Assembly (NCBI GenBank): GCA_016209705.1
Contig: JACQVR010000045.1
Span: 1-49,256, forward strand
Direction: 5' to 3'
DNA: 49,256 nt
Source of the DNA: Planctomycetota bacterium
GTDB lineage: Bacteria > Planctomycetota > MHYJ01 > JACPRB01
Shown here: positions 32,899 through 43,339 of the stretch, piece by piece
How positions within the stretch are numbered: the stretch's first letter is position 1
How the letters are laid out: each line of letters opens with the position of its first letter
Made by a program: the position numbers and the translations under genes
Notes under the pieces: generated by a model
Told to the model about the DNA's origin: nothing
Databases searched by the model: none
The model's input: only the letters and a program-made list of their open reading frames with translations

Positions 32899-33699
32899 AT
32901 GACAAAATGGCAGTTGATGCCGCTCATGCTCGGTGTCGTGACGTTTGCGGCGCTCGCGGGTTACTTGATCGTTAAGCGTTCGAATCGGGCCGCCATTCCG
33001 GCGACCGCGCCGTCCCAGCCGGCGCCGAAGGAGCTGGCTGAGGAGAAGCCCGACAAACCTGAAGCGGAGCCCAGCCCGGTTCCGGCCCCGAAGCGCCGGC
33101 CGCCGCCCAAACCTCCGGTGAAGGCCCCGGACAATCAGGCTCCCAAGCCGCAGTCCGCCTTGCCGCCGGCGTTGGCCAACGTGCTCAAGCTCGACGCGTC
33201 GCAGGAAGCCGAAGTGGCCAAAGTGATGGCGGAATGGCGGACCAAGCTTGAAGAGCTCAACAAGAAGACCTCGGAAGCCCTGAGGACCGCGACGAAGGAG
33301 GAATCGAGCTTCCATCGCGACGCCTGGCGCCAGCAGTTCACGGTGCTCAAGAACAGTCGCACGATGCAGCTTAACAAGATTTTCACGCCGGAACAGGAGA
33401 CATCGTATCGCGAGTATCGCGACACTCAATATCAAGCGTGGCTGGATCGGAAGGTCTCGCACTACACGACGCTGGCCAGTCATACGCTCAAGCTGAACGA
33501 AGGGCAGCTCAGCCAGATCAAGCCCCTGGTGCGGCGGGCGTTCGATGATGCGACGTCGGGGGGCACGTTCGTGCCGCCGGAAAGCCAGCGTACCTTGGCG
33601 AAGCAGCTCTTGCAGCAGCAGGTGATGTCGTTTCTCACGGCCGAACAGGCGGAGAAGTTCATCCAAAACGAACGTGCCTTCGATCTTCATCTTTGGTAG
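32899..33699 (+). CDS. Membrane-anchored protein of unknown function
   Basis: A 266-residue protein. One N-terminal helix (LMPLMLGVVTFAALAGYLIV) leads to a long Pro/Ala/Lys-rich linker (residues 32-95). A helical domain follows with repeated ExxK patterns (LKLDASQEAEVAKVMAEWR, LKLNEGQLSQIKPLVRRAF, FLTAEQAEKFIQNE). The two LKL(D/N) segments look like an internal duplication of an LTxxQ-like helical motif, as in Spy/CpxP-type periplasmic proteins and planctomycete relatives; that link is only suggestive. It is followed 33 bases later by the next small gene and both end at one terminator. Confidence 0.65.
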   Translation: MTKWQLMPLMLGVVTFAALAGYLIVKRSNRAAIPATAPSQPAPKELAEEKPDKPEAEPSPVPAPKRRPPPKPPVKAPDNQAPKPQSALPPALANVLKLDASQEAEVAKVMAEWRTKLEELNKKTSEALRTATKEESSFHRDAWRQQFTVLKNSRTMQLNKIFTPEQETSYREYRDTQYQAWLDRKVSHYTTLASHTLKLNEGQLSQIKPLVRRAFDDATSGGTFVPPESQRTLAKQLLQQQVMSFLTAEQAEKFIQNERAFDLHLW

Positions 33700-33732
33700 A
33701 TGTCGAGAACGTGAACTTTAAGGAGGAGCGTC

Positions 33733-34104
33733 ATGAAACGGATCTGCGTCGCGGCGACGGTCGCTGCGCTTTTCGCGGCCGTGCTGCCTCTCGGCGCGCA
33801 GGAGACCCAGGAAGAGGCCGGCCCGACGTTTGAATTCGTCGTCGGCGGACAGGAGGGCGACGATCTGTCCGAAGCACTCGATGGAGTGGATTTGGGCCAA
33901 CTTTTCGGGGAAGCGATAAAAATTGGGCAAATCCAGGGCCAGGACGGCGAGGGCGGATTCGGAATCACCGTCGCCGTGGGCACGTCGATGACCATGGACA
34001 AGTTGGCCTTCGATGAGCTTGCCTCGGGGCATGAATCCGGCTTGCTTGATTCCGGACTATTCGGCGGCGGAGGCGGATTTGGGGGCCTGAAGTCCAAAGA
34101 ATAA
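33733..34104 (+). CDS. Small secreted protein of unknown function
   Basis: A 123-residue protein. It has a signal peptide ([23 protein letters not shown]), an acidic middle ([21 protein letters not shown]) and a C-terminal part with [14 protein letters not shown] and a Gly/Phe-rich end. AAGGAGGAG lies seven bases before the ATG, a strong ribosome site. A truncated paralogue exists at 8374-8596, with [12 protein letters not shown] conserved exactly, so that segment is probably functional. Family unknown. Confidence 0.7.
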   Translation: MKRICVAATVAALFAAVLPLGAQETQEEAGPTFEFVVGGQEGDDLSEALDGVDLGQLFGEAIKIGQIQGQDGEGGFGITVAVGTSMTMDKLAFDELASGHESGLLDSGLFGGGGGFGGLKSKE

Positions 34105-34125
34105 GCGTCACTTAAGATTCCACGG

Positions 34126-34155
34126 AACCCCGGCGGCGACCCCGCCGGGGTTTTC
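34126..34155 (+). terminator. Intrinsic terminator
   Basis: AACCCCGGCGG and CCGCCGGGGTT form a perfect 11-pair stem with a five-base loop, followed by TTTTC. It lies 22 bases after the stop at 34104 and should end the two-gene transcript from 32899. Confidence 0.85.
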
Positions 34156-34225
34156 ATTTGGGTGGAATCCGCCGTCCCCTGCCGCTATGTTTCTCACTTT
34201 TCACGGACTCCGATCGGATCACGAC

Positions 34226-36220
<1,995 letters not shown>

Positions 36221-36229
<9 letters not shown>

Positions 36230-36290
36230 CTCGTAGCTCGTAGCTTGAAGCAGCTACCGGCTATAAGCTACAAGCTACCAGCTACTTTTT
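36221..36290. terminator. GTAGCT-type palindrome, likely bidirectional terminator
   Basis: AAAAAGTAGC at the left end and GCTACTTTTT at the right end enclose GTAGCTCGTAGCTTG and its near-complement AAGCTACAAGCTACCAGC, giving a long stem with U-tracts in both directions. It lies exactly between two convergent genes, and both stop codons (TAG) are inside the repeat. It should end transcription from both sides. A relative lies at 44507-44573. Confidence 0.7.
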
Positions 36291-37523
36291 CGCCTTCACG
36301 TCGTAGCAGAGTAAAACGCTCTGGTCGCGGATGTAGAGCTTGCCGCCGAAGACGGTCGGATGCGCGAACGCTCCCTGGTTACGCGCCTCCGGCGGATCGA
36401 AACGTCCCTTCTCCTTGTAACCTTCCGGGGTGGCTTCCACCAGGGCGACCTTCCCTCGCTCCCCCCAGGCGAAGAAGTGTCCGTCCGCGTACGTGATCGA
36501 CCCCTTGCCCACGCTGCGTTCCCGCCACACTTCGTTGCCGGTCTTCAGCTCGATGCACTTCAGCCCCTGGCGGTCGTCCAACCCATACACGTGGTTGCCC
36601 ACGCGGATGACGCCGCCATGATGGATCTGTAGCTGCTTCCCGGAATAGACCTCTTCGACCGTGAACGCTCCGTCCGAGGCGGAGACCTTGAAACCGTTGC
36701 ATCCGACCCCGTAGCCGGACGACACGAAGACGAAGCCGTCATGGATGATCGGCGTGGCGGCGACGGCCGTCCGGCCGGCGCGGCGGGCCTTCCAGAGCAG
36801 CTTGCCGCTCTTGGCTTCGACGCCGGCGACCCTCCGGTCCGTCAACACGATGTATTGGCGCACTCCGCCGATCTCCGCCGGGACGAGCGAGGCGTACGAA
36901 GCCGGATCCCTGAAATCTTCGCTCCGCCACACCGGCTCGCCGTCTTCCTTCTTCAGCGCGAGCACGGTCCCCTTCGATCCTCCCGGCGTGCAGATGAGAT
37001 GATCGCCGTCCAGGAGCGGGGACTCGGCGTATCCCCATCCCGACATCACTTTCCCGCCGAAGTCCTGCTGGAGATGTTTTCGCCAGCGCTCCTTGCCGCT
37101 TCCGACCTCGACGCAGATCAGGTCGCCGAACTGGCCCAGCGCGAACACCAGCTTGCCGTCCGTGGCGGGCGTGCAGCGTGGGCCCGGATAGCCGCCGCCT
37201 CCCCCCGGCTCGCCGACCTTGGCCGTCCACAGCGTCTTGCCGTCGGCCGGGTCCAAGGCGATGAGGGCGCAGCCGTCCTCCACGTCTCCCATCGTGAAGA
37301 TCCGATCCTTCACGAACGAAACGCTGGAATAGCCGGCGCCGATTTTCGTCGTCTTCCACGCGAGCGGCGGCCCCTCTTCCGGCCACTCTTTGAGAAGCCC
37401 CGTGTCGGGCGAATGGCCGTCCCGATTGGGCCCGCGCCATTGGTTCCATTCCGGATCTTTCGCAAACGAGGCCTCCTGACCCGCGCCCATCGAGAACAGA
37501 ATGAGGACGGCCAAGTTTTTCAT
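36282..37523 (-). CDS. Exported PQQ-like beta-propeller protein
   Basis: A 413-residue protein with a signal peptide (MKNLAVLILFSMGAGQEASFA). It is built from PQQ-like/BamB-type propeller blades (LIALDPADGKTLWTAKVG, DLICVEVGSGKERWRK, VAGVEAKSGKLLWKAR, LKCIELKTGNEVWRER). The opening WNQWRGPNRDGHSPDTGL is typical of planctomycete PQQ-like proteins. Lack of an evident quinone-binding set makes enzyme activity doubtful; the fold is used for binding. The ATG at 37523 has GGAAGGAA nine bases upstream. Two other PQQ-like genes follow within 4 kb. Confidence 0.85.
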   Translation of the reverse strand: MKNLAVLILFSMGAGQEASFAKDPEWNQWRGPNRDGHSPDTGLLKEWPEEGPPLAWKTTKIGAGYSSVSFVKDRIFTMGDVEDGCALIALDPADGKTLWTAKVGEPGGGGGYPGPRCTPATDGKLVFALGQFGDLICVEVGSGKERWRKHLQQDFGGKVMSGWGYAESPLLDGDHLICTPGGSKGTVLALKKEDGEPVWRSEDFRDPASYASLVPAEIGGVRQYIVLTDRRVAGVEAKSGKLLWKARRAGRTAVAATPIIHDGFVFVSSGYGVGCNGFKVSASDGAFTVEEVYSGKQLQIHHGGVIRVGNHVYGLDDRQGLKCIELKTGNEVWRERSVGKGSITYADGHFFAWGERGKVALVEATPEGYKEKGRFDPPEARNQGAFAHPTVFGGKLYIRDQSVLLCYDVKAKK

Positions 37524-37560
37524 CGTGTTCCTTCCGCTATCCATATTGATGAGTTACGCG

Positions 37561-38664
37561 CTATGACGGGGCAGCGTTGGAATCGACGACCGCTTTGATC
37601 GCGCGTCCCGCTTGGACATCCGCCAGGGCTTCGTTCATTTCTTCGAGTCCGTAACGCCGGCTGATCATTCGCTCCCATGGCACCCGGTCGCCGTGGCGGG
37701 CCAGGATCTCGACGGCGCGGTGGAAGTGGCTGTAGTCGCTGCCCCAGCAGCCGCGAATCTCCAAGTGCTTGCGGTTCAGATCGGCGTGGGGATTGAAGGC
37801 GGCCTCGCCGGCGTTCGTGTATTGGCCCACGACCACCAGCCGTCCCGCGTCGCGCGTCATGCGCATGCCTTCGCGCACCGCCCCCGGAACGCCGGTCGCT
37901 TCGATGGTCACGTCGGCGCCCCTCCCGCCGGTCAGCTCCTGGACGCGCGCGATGCGTTCCTCGGGCGAGGTCGCTTCGAGGGCAATGACGTCGTCCGCTC
38001 CGAAGGCGACGGCGGCGTCGAGGCGATTTCGCGGCGCCCCGATGGCGATGACGCGGCCCGCGCCGGAGAGGCGCGCCAAGATAACCAAGTTGAGTCCGAC
38101 CGGGCCGACCCCTTGGATCGCGATGCGATCTCCCAGCCGCAGGCTCGCGCGATCGATCGCATGGAGCGCGGTGGGCAAGCCGCAGCCGCCGCCGATCATG
38201 CGCTCGGGAGGAACGGACGCGGGCAGCCGGATGATCTTCGTGCCGGCCTTGAGATGCATCCGCTCGCTCCAGCCGCCGGTCAGTCCGTCCGCCAGGCCGT
38301 AGGTGATGCCGTACACCTTGCGCGATGGGCAGCGGGTCGAGGCTTTGGCCACCAGGCAATACCAACAACTATGGCAAGTGCGGTGAACGTCGAGAAACGT
38401 GACGATTTCCCCCTCGCGAAGCGGGGGGCCTTCGACGGGCGCGACCGTCCCGGCGATTCGCCGCACGCGGCCCACCGTGACGTGACCGGGAATGATCGGG
38501 TAGGGGACGCCGGCCAGCCGGCCGTGCTGGAGATGAAGGTCCGTCCCGCACACTTCGCTGTAGATGGTGTCGAGCAGGACGTCTCCTTCGCCGAGCTCGG
38601 GCTCGGGCACGTCGCGCACTTCGATGGGCGCGTCCGGCTTCACCATGACCGCAACTCTTACCAT
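37561..38664 (-). CDS. Zinc-dependent alcohol dehydrogenase family protein
   Basis: A 367-residue medium-chain dehydrogenase. The catalytic zinc ligands are Cys in SEVCGTDLHLQHG and His in IIPGHVTVG. The structural zinc site is CHSCWYCLVAKASTRC. The nucleotide-binding fold begins AIQGVGPVGLNLV. The inserted Cys loop and GGWSERMHLK match threonine/sorbitol dehydrogenase-like members, but the substrate is not determined. The ATG at 38664 has AAGGG about eight bases upstream. It lies 37 bases before the PQQ-like gene on the same strand, so the two may form an operon. Confidence 0.85.
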   Translation of the reverse strand: MVRVAVMVKPDAPIEVRDVPEPELGEGDVLLDTIYSEVCGTDLHLQHGRLAGVPYPIIPGHVTVGRVRRIAGTVAPVEGPPLREGEIVTFLDVHRTCHSCWYCLVAKASTRCPSRKVYGITYGLADGLTGGWSERMHLKAGTKIIRLPASVPPERMIGGGCGLPTALHAIDRASLRLGDRIAIQGVGPVGLNLVILARLSGAGRVIAIGAPRNRLDAAVAFGADDVIALEATSPEERIARVQELTGGRGADVTIEATGVPGAVREGMRMTRDAGRLVVVGQYTNAGEAAFNPHADLNRKHLEIRGCWGSDYSHFHRAVEILARHGDRVPWERMISRRYGLEEMNEALADVQAGRAIKAVVDSNAAPS

Positions 38665-38741
38665 AGCGCTTTCCCTTGCGTTGCGACGGGTCATTCCTAG
38701 CTTATGGCGTGCGCTCGTACAATCATTAAACCGGAGGATCC

Positions 38742-40178
38742 GTGAGATCGATCTGGCTTATTCTGCTGGCCGCCTGCTCCGCCCCGCCCGTTCCTCAAGA
38801 AAGCCAGATGATCGATCGGGGCGAATGCGATTGGCCGATGTGGGGCGGCCGGCCGGACCGCAACATGGTTTCCGCGGAGAAAGGCCTGCGCGTCGCGTGG
38901 GATGCCGAACAAGGCGTCCGGTGGGCGGCGGACCTGGGCACGATCACGTATGGCAACCCGGTCGTCAGCGGCGGGCGGGTCTTCATCGGAACCAACAACG
39001 AGCGCCCGCGCGACCCCTCCGCGACGGGAGACCGCGGCGTGCTCATGTGCTTCGCGGCGTTGGACGGGAAGTTCCTATGGCAGGCGGTCCACGACAAGCT
39101 CGCCGAAGCGGAAGACTGGCCCAAGATCGGCATCTGCTCCACGCCCTGCGTCGCCGGCGATCGCGTCTATTACGTGAGCAACCGCGGCGAGCTCGTGTGC
39201 GCCGACGCGCTCGGATTCGCCGATGACGAGAACGACGATCCCATCCGCGATGAAAAGCGCGCCGGAAGGCACGACGCCGATTTCGTGTGGATCCTCGACA
39301 TGCCCCGGGAACTCGGCGTGACGCCCTACCAGGCGTCGGCCTCGTCGCCGCTGGTCGCGGGCGATCTGGTGTTCGTCCTGACCGGGCACGGCATCGACGA
39401 CAAGACCCGCGAGGTGAAGGATCCCAAGGCGCCGAGCTTCGTCGCCGTGGACCGCGCGTCGGGCAAGGTGGTTTGGCGGGACGCGTCGCCGGGGGACCGC
39501 ATTCTCGCGGGACAGTGGGGATCGCCCGCTTATGGCGTCGTGGATGGCCGCCCGCAGGTCGCGTTTCCCGGCGGGGACGGATGGCTATATGCGTTCGAGG
39601 CTAAGACCGGGGAGCTTCTCTGGAAATTCGACTGCACGGCGCACGAGGAGCGCTCCAAGGAGGGCAAACGCGAGACCAACAACTATCTCGTCGCCACGCC
39701 GGTCTACGTCGGGGATCGGGTTCTCATCGCGGCGGGACAGGATCCCGAGGCGGGAGAGGGGCCGGGATGCCTTCGCGCCATCAACGCGCGCAAGCGGGGG
39801 GACGTGACCAAGACCGCCGAGCTGTGGCGCGCGGCGGGCGACGATTTCGGCGCCAGCATCTCCACCGTGGCGGTCCATGATGGACTGGTCTACGCTCCCG
39901 AACTTGGGGGCCACCTGCACTGCTTCGACCTGGCCACGGGAGGCCGGATCTGGCGTCACGATCTGCTGGCCCACGTGTGGGGTTCGCCTCTGGTCGCGGA
40001 CGGGAAGGTCTATATTCGAAACAGCGACGGGGATGTCGTCGTCTTGCAGGCCGGTCGTGAAAAGAAAGTCCTCGCGACCAACAGCAGCCTTCCTGGACTC
40101 TCTCACGGCACGGTGGTGGCTGCGGGCGGCGTGCTCTACGTGGCGGGCGAGTCGAAGCTGTATGCGATCGGGCCGTGA
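38742..40178 (+). CDS. PQQ-like propeller lipoprotein
   Basis: A 478-residue protein starting with GTG at 38742 behind GGAGG. LILLAACSAP is a lipoprotein signal with the Cys at residue 12. Blades are of the PQQ/BamB type (VLMCFAALDGKFLWQAV, LVCADAL, FVAVDRASGKVVWRDA, LYAFEAKTGELLWKFD, LHCFDLATGGRIWRHD). It starts with WPMWGGRPDRNMVS, like the pyrroloquinoline-like outer proteins of planctomycetes. It is divergent from the dehydrogenase gene. A truncated MITE-like element begins directly after its stop. Confidence 0.85.
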   Translation: MRSIWLILLAACSAPPVPQESQMIDRGECDWPMWGGRPDRNMVSAEKGLRVAWDAEQGVRWAADLGTITYGNPVVSGGRVFIGTNNERPRDPSATGDRGVLMCFAALDGKFLWQAVHDKLAEAEDWPKIGICSTPCVAGDRVYYVSNRGELVCADALGFADDENDDPIRDEKRAGRHDADFVWILDMPRELGVTPYQASASSPLVAGDLVFVLTGHGIDDKTREVKDPKAPSFVAVDRASGKVVWRDASPGDRILAGQWGSPAYGVVDGRPQVAFPGGDGWLYAFEAKTGELLWKFDCTAHEERSKEGKRETNNYLVATPVYVGDRVLIAAGQDPEAGEGPGCLRAINARKRGDVTKTAELWRAAGDDFGASISTVAVHDGLVYAPELGGHLHCFDLATGGRIWRHDLLAHVWGSPLVADGKVYIRNSDGDVVVLQAGREKKVLATNSSLPGLSHGTVVAAGGVLYVAGESKLYAIGP

Positions 40179-40180
40179 AA

Positions 40181-40290
40181 TTCGAAAAGAAATAGTGGCT
40201 CTATTTCTGGATGAACCGCCAAAACGCAAAAGCGCCATCGGAAGTTTTTGGGGCATCCTTTTGGCGATTCGGCCATTTTGGCGGGTCAAG
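40181..40290. repeat. MITE-like inverted repeat, copy 3 (partly eroded)
   Basis: The left arm AGAAATAGTGGCTCTATTTC, GGATGAACCGCC and AAAACGCAAAAGCGCC matches copy 2. The left flank is also the reverse complement of copy 2's right flank, confirming the inverted-repeat structure. The right arm is worn (GGCGATTCGGCCATTTTGGCGG). It fills the gap between two convergent PQQ-like genes. Confidence 0.6.
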
Positions 40291-40324
40291 GGTTCCAACC
40301 GATCTCGGGGTGAATGGGGTTGCT

Positions 40325-41593
40325 TCAGGGGATACTCCACCGCGTCAGCTTTTTCTCATCCTTGATGAAGATCGTGCGGCCCGAGACGACCGGATGGGCC
40401 CACGTCGGCGTCTCGGCGACCTTGTAGCGGGCGCGCTCGGCGTATGCCTTGTCTCCGGTATCGAAGACGACCAGCTCCGAGGACGTGAGCAAAGCTAGGA
40501 TCACGCCCCCCGCGTCAAGGATGGAGGCGTTTTCTCCCTGGCGCCCCTCCGAAACCCAGAGCGTCTTGCCGGTGTCGACGTCGAGGCAGAAAAACTGGCC
40601 GCGGCGCTTCTCGCTGAAGCCGAACAAACGTTTTCCCTTGAGCACCGCCGTGCTCATGTACATCGAAATGTCGTGAGCGTCCCACGCCTTTAGAGGCTCC
40701 TCGCCGTCCAGCCGATACGCGGTCGTGCCCTTGTGATACCCGGAGAGGATGACCTTGTCGCCATGCACCACGGGCGTGACCGAGTTCTGGTCGAAGTTCG
40801 TTTTGTATTCCAGCTTCCACAAGAGCTTCCCATCCGTGACGTCGAGTCCGACGGCGTGAAATTGGGTTTGAGTGATTAGCTGGCGGCGGCCGCCGATCGT
40901 CGCCACGATCGGGGACGCGTATCCGGGCCCGTCGCCGTCCCAGCTCCAGCGCGGCTTTCCGGTAGCTGCATCTAATGCGATGATCGCGCCCTTTCCCGGA
41001 CTGCCGGCATGGACTACGCACATGCCGTCGAACATGAGCGGCGACATGGCCGTGCCGTACTGGGGACAGGCCGGATCGAAGCGGTCTTTGAAATCGTTAC
41101 GCCACACGACGCGGCCTGTCTTCGCATCCAAGCATGAGAGGACCCCCTTGATGCCGAACGCGAACACGCGGCCGCCGGCGACGGCCGGAGACGATTTCGG
41201 TCCCTTCCCGTGCTGGGTGGCGGTCGGGTCCATCTCATACGGGGCCGAATAGCGATCGCGCCAAAGCTCCTTACCCGTAGCGGCCTTGATGCAGAGGATC
41301 ACTTCGTCTTCGCCTTGTCGGGCATGGACGTACAGCCGTCCATCGACCAGAGCCGGAGTGGAGTGCCCGGTGCCTACCTCGACGTGCCATCCACGTTCGA
41401 GCTTTTCCGGCCAAGTGGCGGGGGCTTGAAAGCCGGTGAGCTTTCCGTCTCGCGCGGATCCGCGCCAGCCGGGCCAGTCCTGCTTTCCGCGCCCAGTCTG
41501 CTCGCGGCGCGGAGTCCCAAGTCCAGAGTCCAGAGTCCAGAGTCGGGCCAGCGTTGACACAACGATCCAACCGACAACGGCGCGAGTCATCAT
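40325..41593 (-). CDS. PQQ-like beta-propeller protein whose signal-peptide region contains repeat DNA
   Basis: A 422-residue propeller with blades such as VLSCLDAKTGRVVWRND, IIALDAATGKPRWSWD and FFCLDVDTGKTLWVSE. It opens with WPGWRGSARDGKLTGF. The N-terminus has a hydrophobic stretch (AVVGWIVVSTLA). The next residues, LWTLDSGLGTP, are translated from the GGACTCT-type repeat found elsewhere in intergenic regions. The start is ATG at 41593 or 41590, ten bases after the mqnA stop, so it is probably co-transcribed with mqnA, although the products seem unrelated. Confidence 0.8.
   Translation of the reverse strand: MMTRAVVGWIVVSTLARLWTLDSGLGTPRREQTGRGKQDWPGWRGSARDGKLTGFQAPATWPEKLERGWHVEVGTGHSTPALVDGRLYVHARQGEDEVILCIKAATGKELWRDRYSAPYEMDPTATQHGKGPKSSPAVAGGRVFAFGIKGVLSCLDAKTGRVVWRNDFKDRFDPACPQYGTAMSPLMFDGMCVVHAGSPGKGAIIALDAATGKPRWSWDGDGPGYASPIVATIGGRRQLITQTQFHAVGLDVTDGKLLWKLEYKTNFDQNSVTPVVHGDKVILSGYHKGTTAYRLDGEEPLKAWDAHDISMYMSTAVLKGKRLFGFSEKRRGQFFCLDVDTGKTLWVSEGRQGENASILDAGGVILALLTSSELVVFDTGDKAYAERARYKVAETPTWAHPVVSGRTIFIKDEKKLTRWSIP
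41515..41548. repeat. GGACTCT-type tandem repeat inside a coding region
   Basis: AGTCCCAAGTCCAGAGTCCAG with further GTCCAGA units, a seven-base tandem like those at 22908-22968 and 42358-42395. Here it lies in frame within the 5' part of the PQQ-like gene on the minus strand, where it encodes LWTLDSGLG. Confidence 0.6.
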
Positions 41594-41605
41594 CAAGCTG
41601 TCCCC

Positions 41606-42352
41606 CTAGGGCAACAAATTCAGTTCCCGACAGTGATGCTCAAAAAGTGCAAGGCCCTGCCGCTCTCGGAGGCCGAACGAGAAAACGATGTTGTCGGTCA
41701 GGTAGGCGCGACACGCGTTCCGGCTCAAGCCGACCCGAACGTGCTCGCGGTCGACCACGTCGTCGAGATGCATCAGTCCTTCGCGCGCCGCGCGCTGGAG
41801 CCGCCGCGCGAGTCCGGCGTCCTGGCGCCGCAACGCCCACAGTGCATAGACGAAGGGAACCCCCGCGAATTCCTTCCATTCCTGTCCGAGGTCTCGCGCC
41901 GGCCATTCCGCGCGCCGGAACGAGAGATCGCCGATCGTGACGGCGGCGTCCACCCGTGAATCGTGGTGGAACAATCCATTGAAGGGATCGCCCGTCACGT
42001 ATCTGGGTTTCAATCCGAATCGGCGCTCCAGGAGGATTCGCGCCAGGGCGTTGGTGGTCCGGGAATTCCGATCGAGCGCGACCGCGCGGATCTCTCGGAA
42101 CGGAACGCGGTGATGCAGCAAGACGCTGCGGGCGGGTCCGTTTGAAGCGACGGCCAATCCCGGAACAACCTCGAAACCGCGCCGCAGAATCTCGATGGAA
42201 GGGATCAGCGCCGCATCGAGCTTCTCCCGGACGAAGTGGGGCGTCAAGCGCGCGGATGGCCGGAGCGTCAGACGGACCTCGGGATCCACGTCCAAGCCCC
42301 AGATCAGAGGTTTGGAGTTGAGGTACGGGACGCTGCCGATGCGGTAAGTCAT
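41606..42352 (-). CDS. mqnA: Chorismate dehydratase, menaquinone biosynthesis (futalosine pathway)
   Basis: A 248-residue MqnA-type protein with a periplasmic-binding-like fold. It turns chorismate into 3-enolpyruvylbenzoate, the first step of the futalosine route. Marks are IGSVPYLNSKPLIWGL at the start, DAALIPSIE, ALDRNSRTTNALARILL, DAAVTIGDLSF and EWKEFAGVPFVYALWA. It is full length for the family. The start ATG at 42352 follows AGGA and a GGACTTCGG-type repeat. No other mqn gene is in the window. A second partial copy lies at 43139-43322. Confidence 0.9.
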   Translation of the reverse strand: MTYRIGSVPYLNSKPLIWGLDVDPEVRLTLRPSARLTPHFVREKLDAALIPSIEILRRGFEVVPGLAVASNGPARSVLLHHRVPFREIRAVALDRNSRTTNALARILLERRFGLKPRYVTGDPFNGLFHHDSRVDAAVTIGDLSFRRAEWPARDLGQEWKEFAGVPFVYALWALRRQDAGLARRLQRAAREGLMHLDDVVDREHVRVGLSRNACRAYLTDNIVFSFGLRERQGLALFEHHCRELNLLP

Positions 42353-42553
42353 GGAAGTCCTACGTCCAAAATCCGAAGTCCGAAGTCCGGAAAGCTCGTG
42401 AGGAAAATCCGATTGTCGCCTGTGAGTTCCCGCAAAAGGTCGCCATAGCCTTCTTGTCCACCGGATGGAAGATGCTTTTTACAGCAGCCTCGAACGCCGT
42501 CATGAAAAAGTCTTCGCACCGGAAGCGCGGGGCGGTGCGGGAAAACGTATTCC
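42353..42553. repeat. Leader of mqnA with GGACTT tandem units
   Basis: Bases 42358-42395 hold GTCC units (CGTCCAAAATCCGAAGTCCG) of the same dispersed family as at 22908 and 41515; they form the 5' leader of mqnA. The remaining 150 bases, between this repeat and the toxin remnant, hold no recognised gene. Confidence 0.45.
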
Positions 42554-42840
42554 CTAAAAGAGATACCGCTCGATCTCAAGCGCCCCGTGGAAGACTCCGA
42601 GAATATCGATGCTCTCGCCGCCCTTGACGAGATACGCGATTCGATAGTGGCCATAAAGGAAATTGCGCACGTCACGGCCGCCTTGATGTTCGTAGCGGTG
42701 ACCCGCCTCGGGAAATCGCTTCAGCACTTGCGCTTTCCTCTGAATGCGGAGCACCGTTTTTTGAGCGGGCGAGGGGTGTCGTGCGCGATGTAGTCGTGGA
42801 TGTCGCGGAGCCATCGTTCGGCTTCCGCCGTCCAGCTTAT
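42554..42840 (-). pseudogene. Broken ParE/RelE-type toxin gene
   Basis: The frame just after the antitoxin reads SWTAEAERWLRDIHDYIAHD, the classic start of ParE-like mRNA-interferase/gyrase toxins. A one-base slip in a run of four G (42773-42776) then moves homology to another frame: AQKTVLRIQRKAQVLKRFP, RDVRNFLYGHYRIAYLV, IDILGVFHGALEIERYL. The codon at the expected start is ATA (42838-42840), not ATG. No other start codon lies close upstream in that frame. With both a lost start and a frameshift the toxin should not be made. Confidence 0.75.
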
Positions 42841-43022
42841 TTCGCCCAGGAGCGGATCCGACGCTCCATCTCCTTGTCGCTGATGGACCGAGCGGCATCG
42901 GAATCGGCAAGTCCCTTCTCCACCATGTGGGCGAAAGCGAGTTCTCTCAAGATCTCGTCGTAGGAAGAATCTTCCGGAAGCTCCTTCAGAATCTCGTCGA
43001 TTTTCTCTTTTGCCTGGGACAT
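42837..43022 (-). CDS. Antitoxin of a ParDE-like module
   Basis: A 61-residue acidic, helical protein (IDEILKELPEDSSYDEILREL, ending EMERRIRSW) of the short addiction-module antitoxin type that pairs with ParE/RelE toxins. It has GAGGAAA directly before the ATG and AGGAGGG further up. The stop TAA overlaps the first codon of the toxin remnant, the usual coupled arrangement. The gene itself looks intact although its partner is dead; it could still repress the module promoter or counter a related toxin elsewhere. Confidence 0.7.
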   Translation of the reverse strand: MSQAKEKIDEILKELPEDSSYDEILRELAFAHMVEKGLADSDAARSISDKEMERRIRSWAK

Positions 43023-43138
43023 TTTCCTCGTCTCCCTCCTACTCTTACGTTAAAGGATTATACCTCCGTCCGCCTGGCTGAATCCATGTCCATGGCCTCT
43101 CGGGTGCATGACCCCTTCCCGGAGCTGGGTCGATCCGC

Positions 43139-43322
43139 GTCACACGTTGCGGCTCAAGCCGACCCGAGCGTGCTCGCCCTCGACCACGTCGTCGAGATTC
43201 ATCAGTCCTTCGCGCGCCGCGCGCTGAAGCCTGCGCGCGAGACCGGCGTTCGGCCGCCGCAGCGCCCAGAGCGCATAGACGAAGGGAACCCCGACGAATT
43301 CCTTCCATTCTTGATGCAAGGA
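43139..43322 (-). pseudogene. mqnA: Partial second copy of mqnA
   Basis: Encodes QEWKEFVGVPFVYALWALRR, then NAGLARRLQRAAREGLMNLD and HARVGLSRN, nearly the same as residues 155-215 of the complete MqnA at 41606-42352. Similarity starts and ends sharply (43322 and 43139), covers about 180 bases, and lacks both the N-terminal half and the true C-terminus. It lies 1.4 kb from the complete gene in the same orientation, with the toxin-antitoxin remnant between. Most differences are at third codon positions, so the piece was probably under selection for a time, or is a recent mosaic. Confidence 0.8.
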
Positions 43323-43339
43323 GGATGGGCCTATTGACG

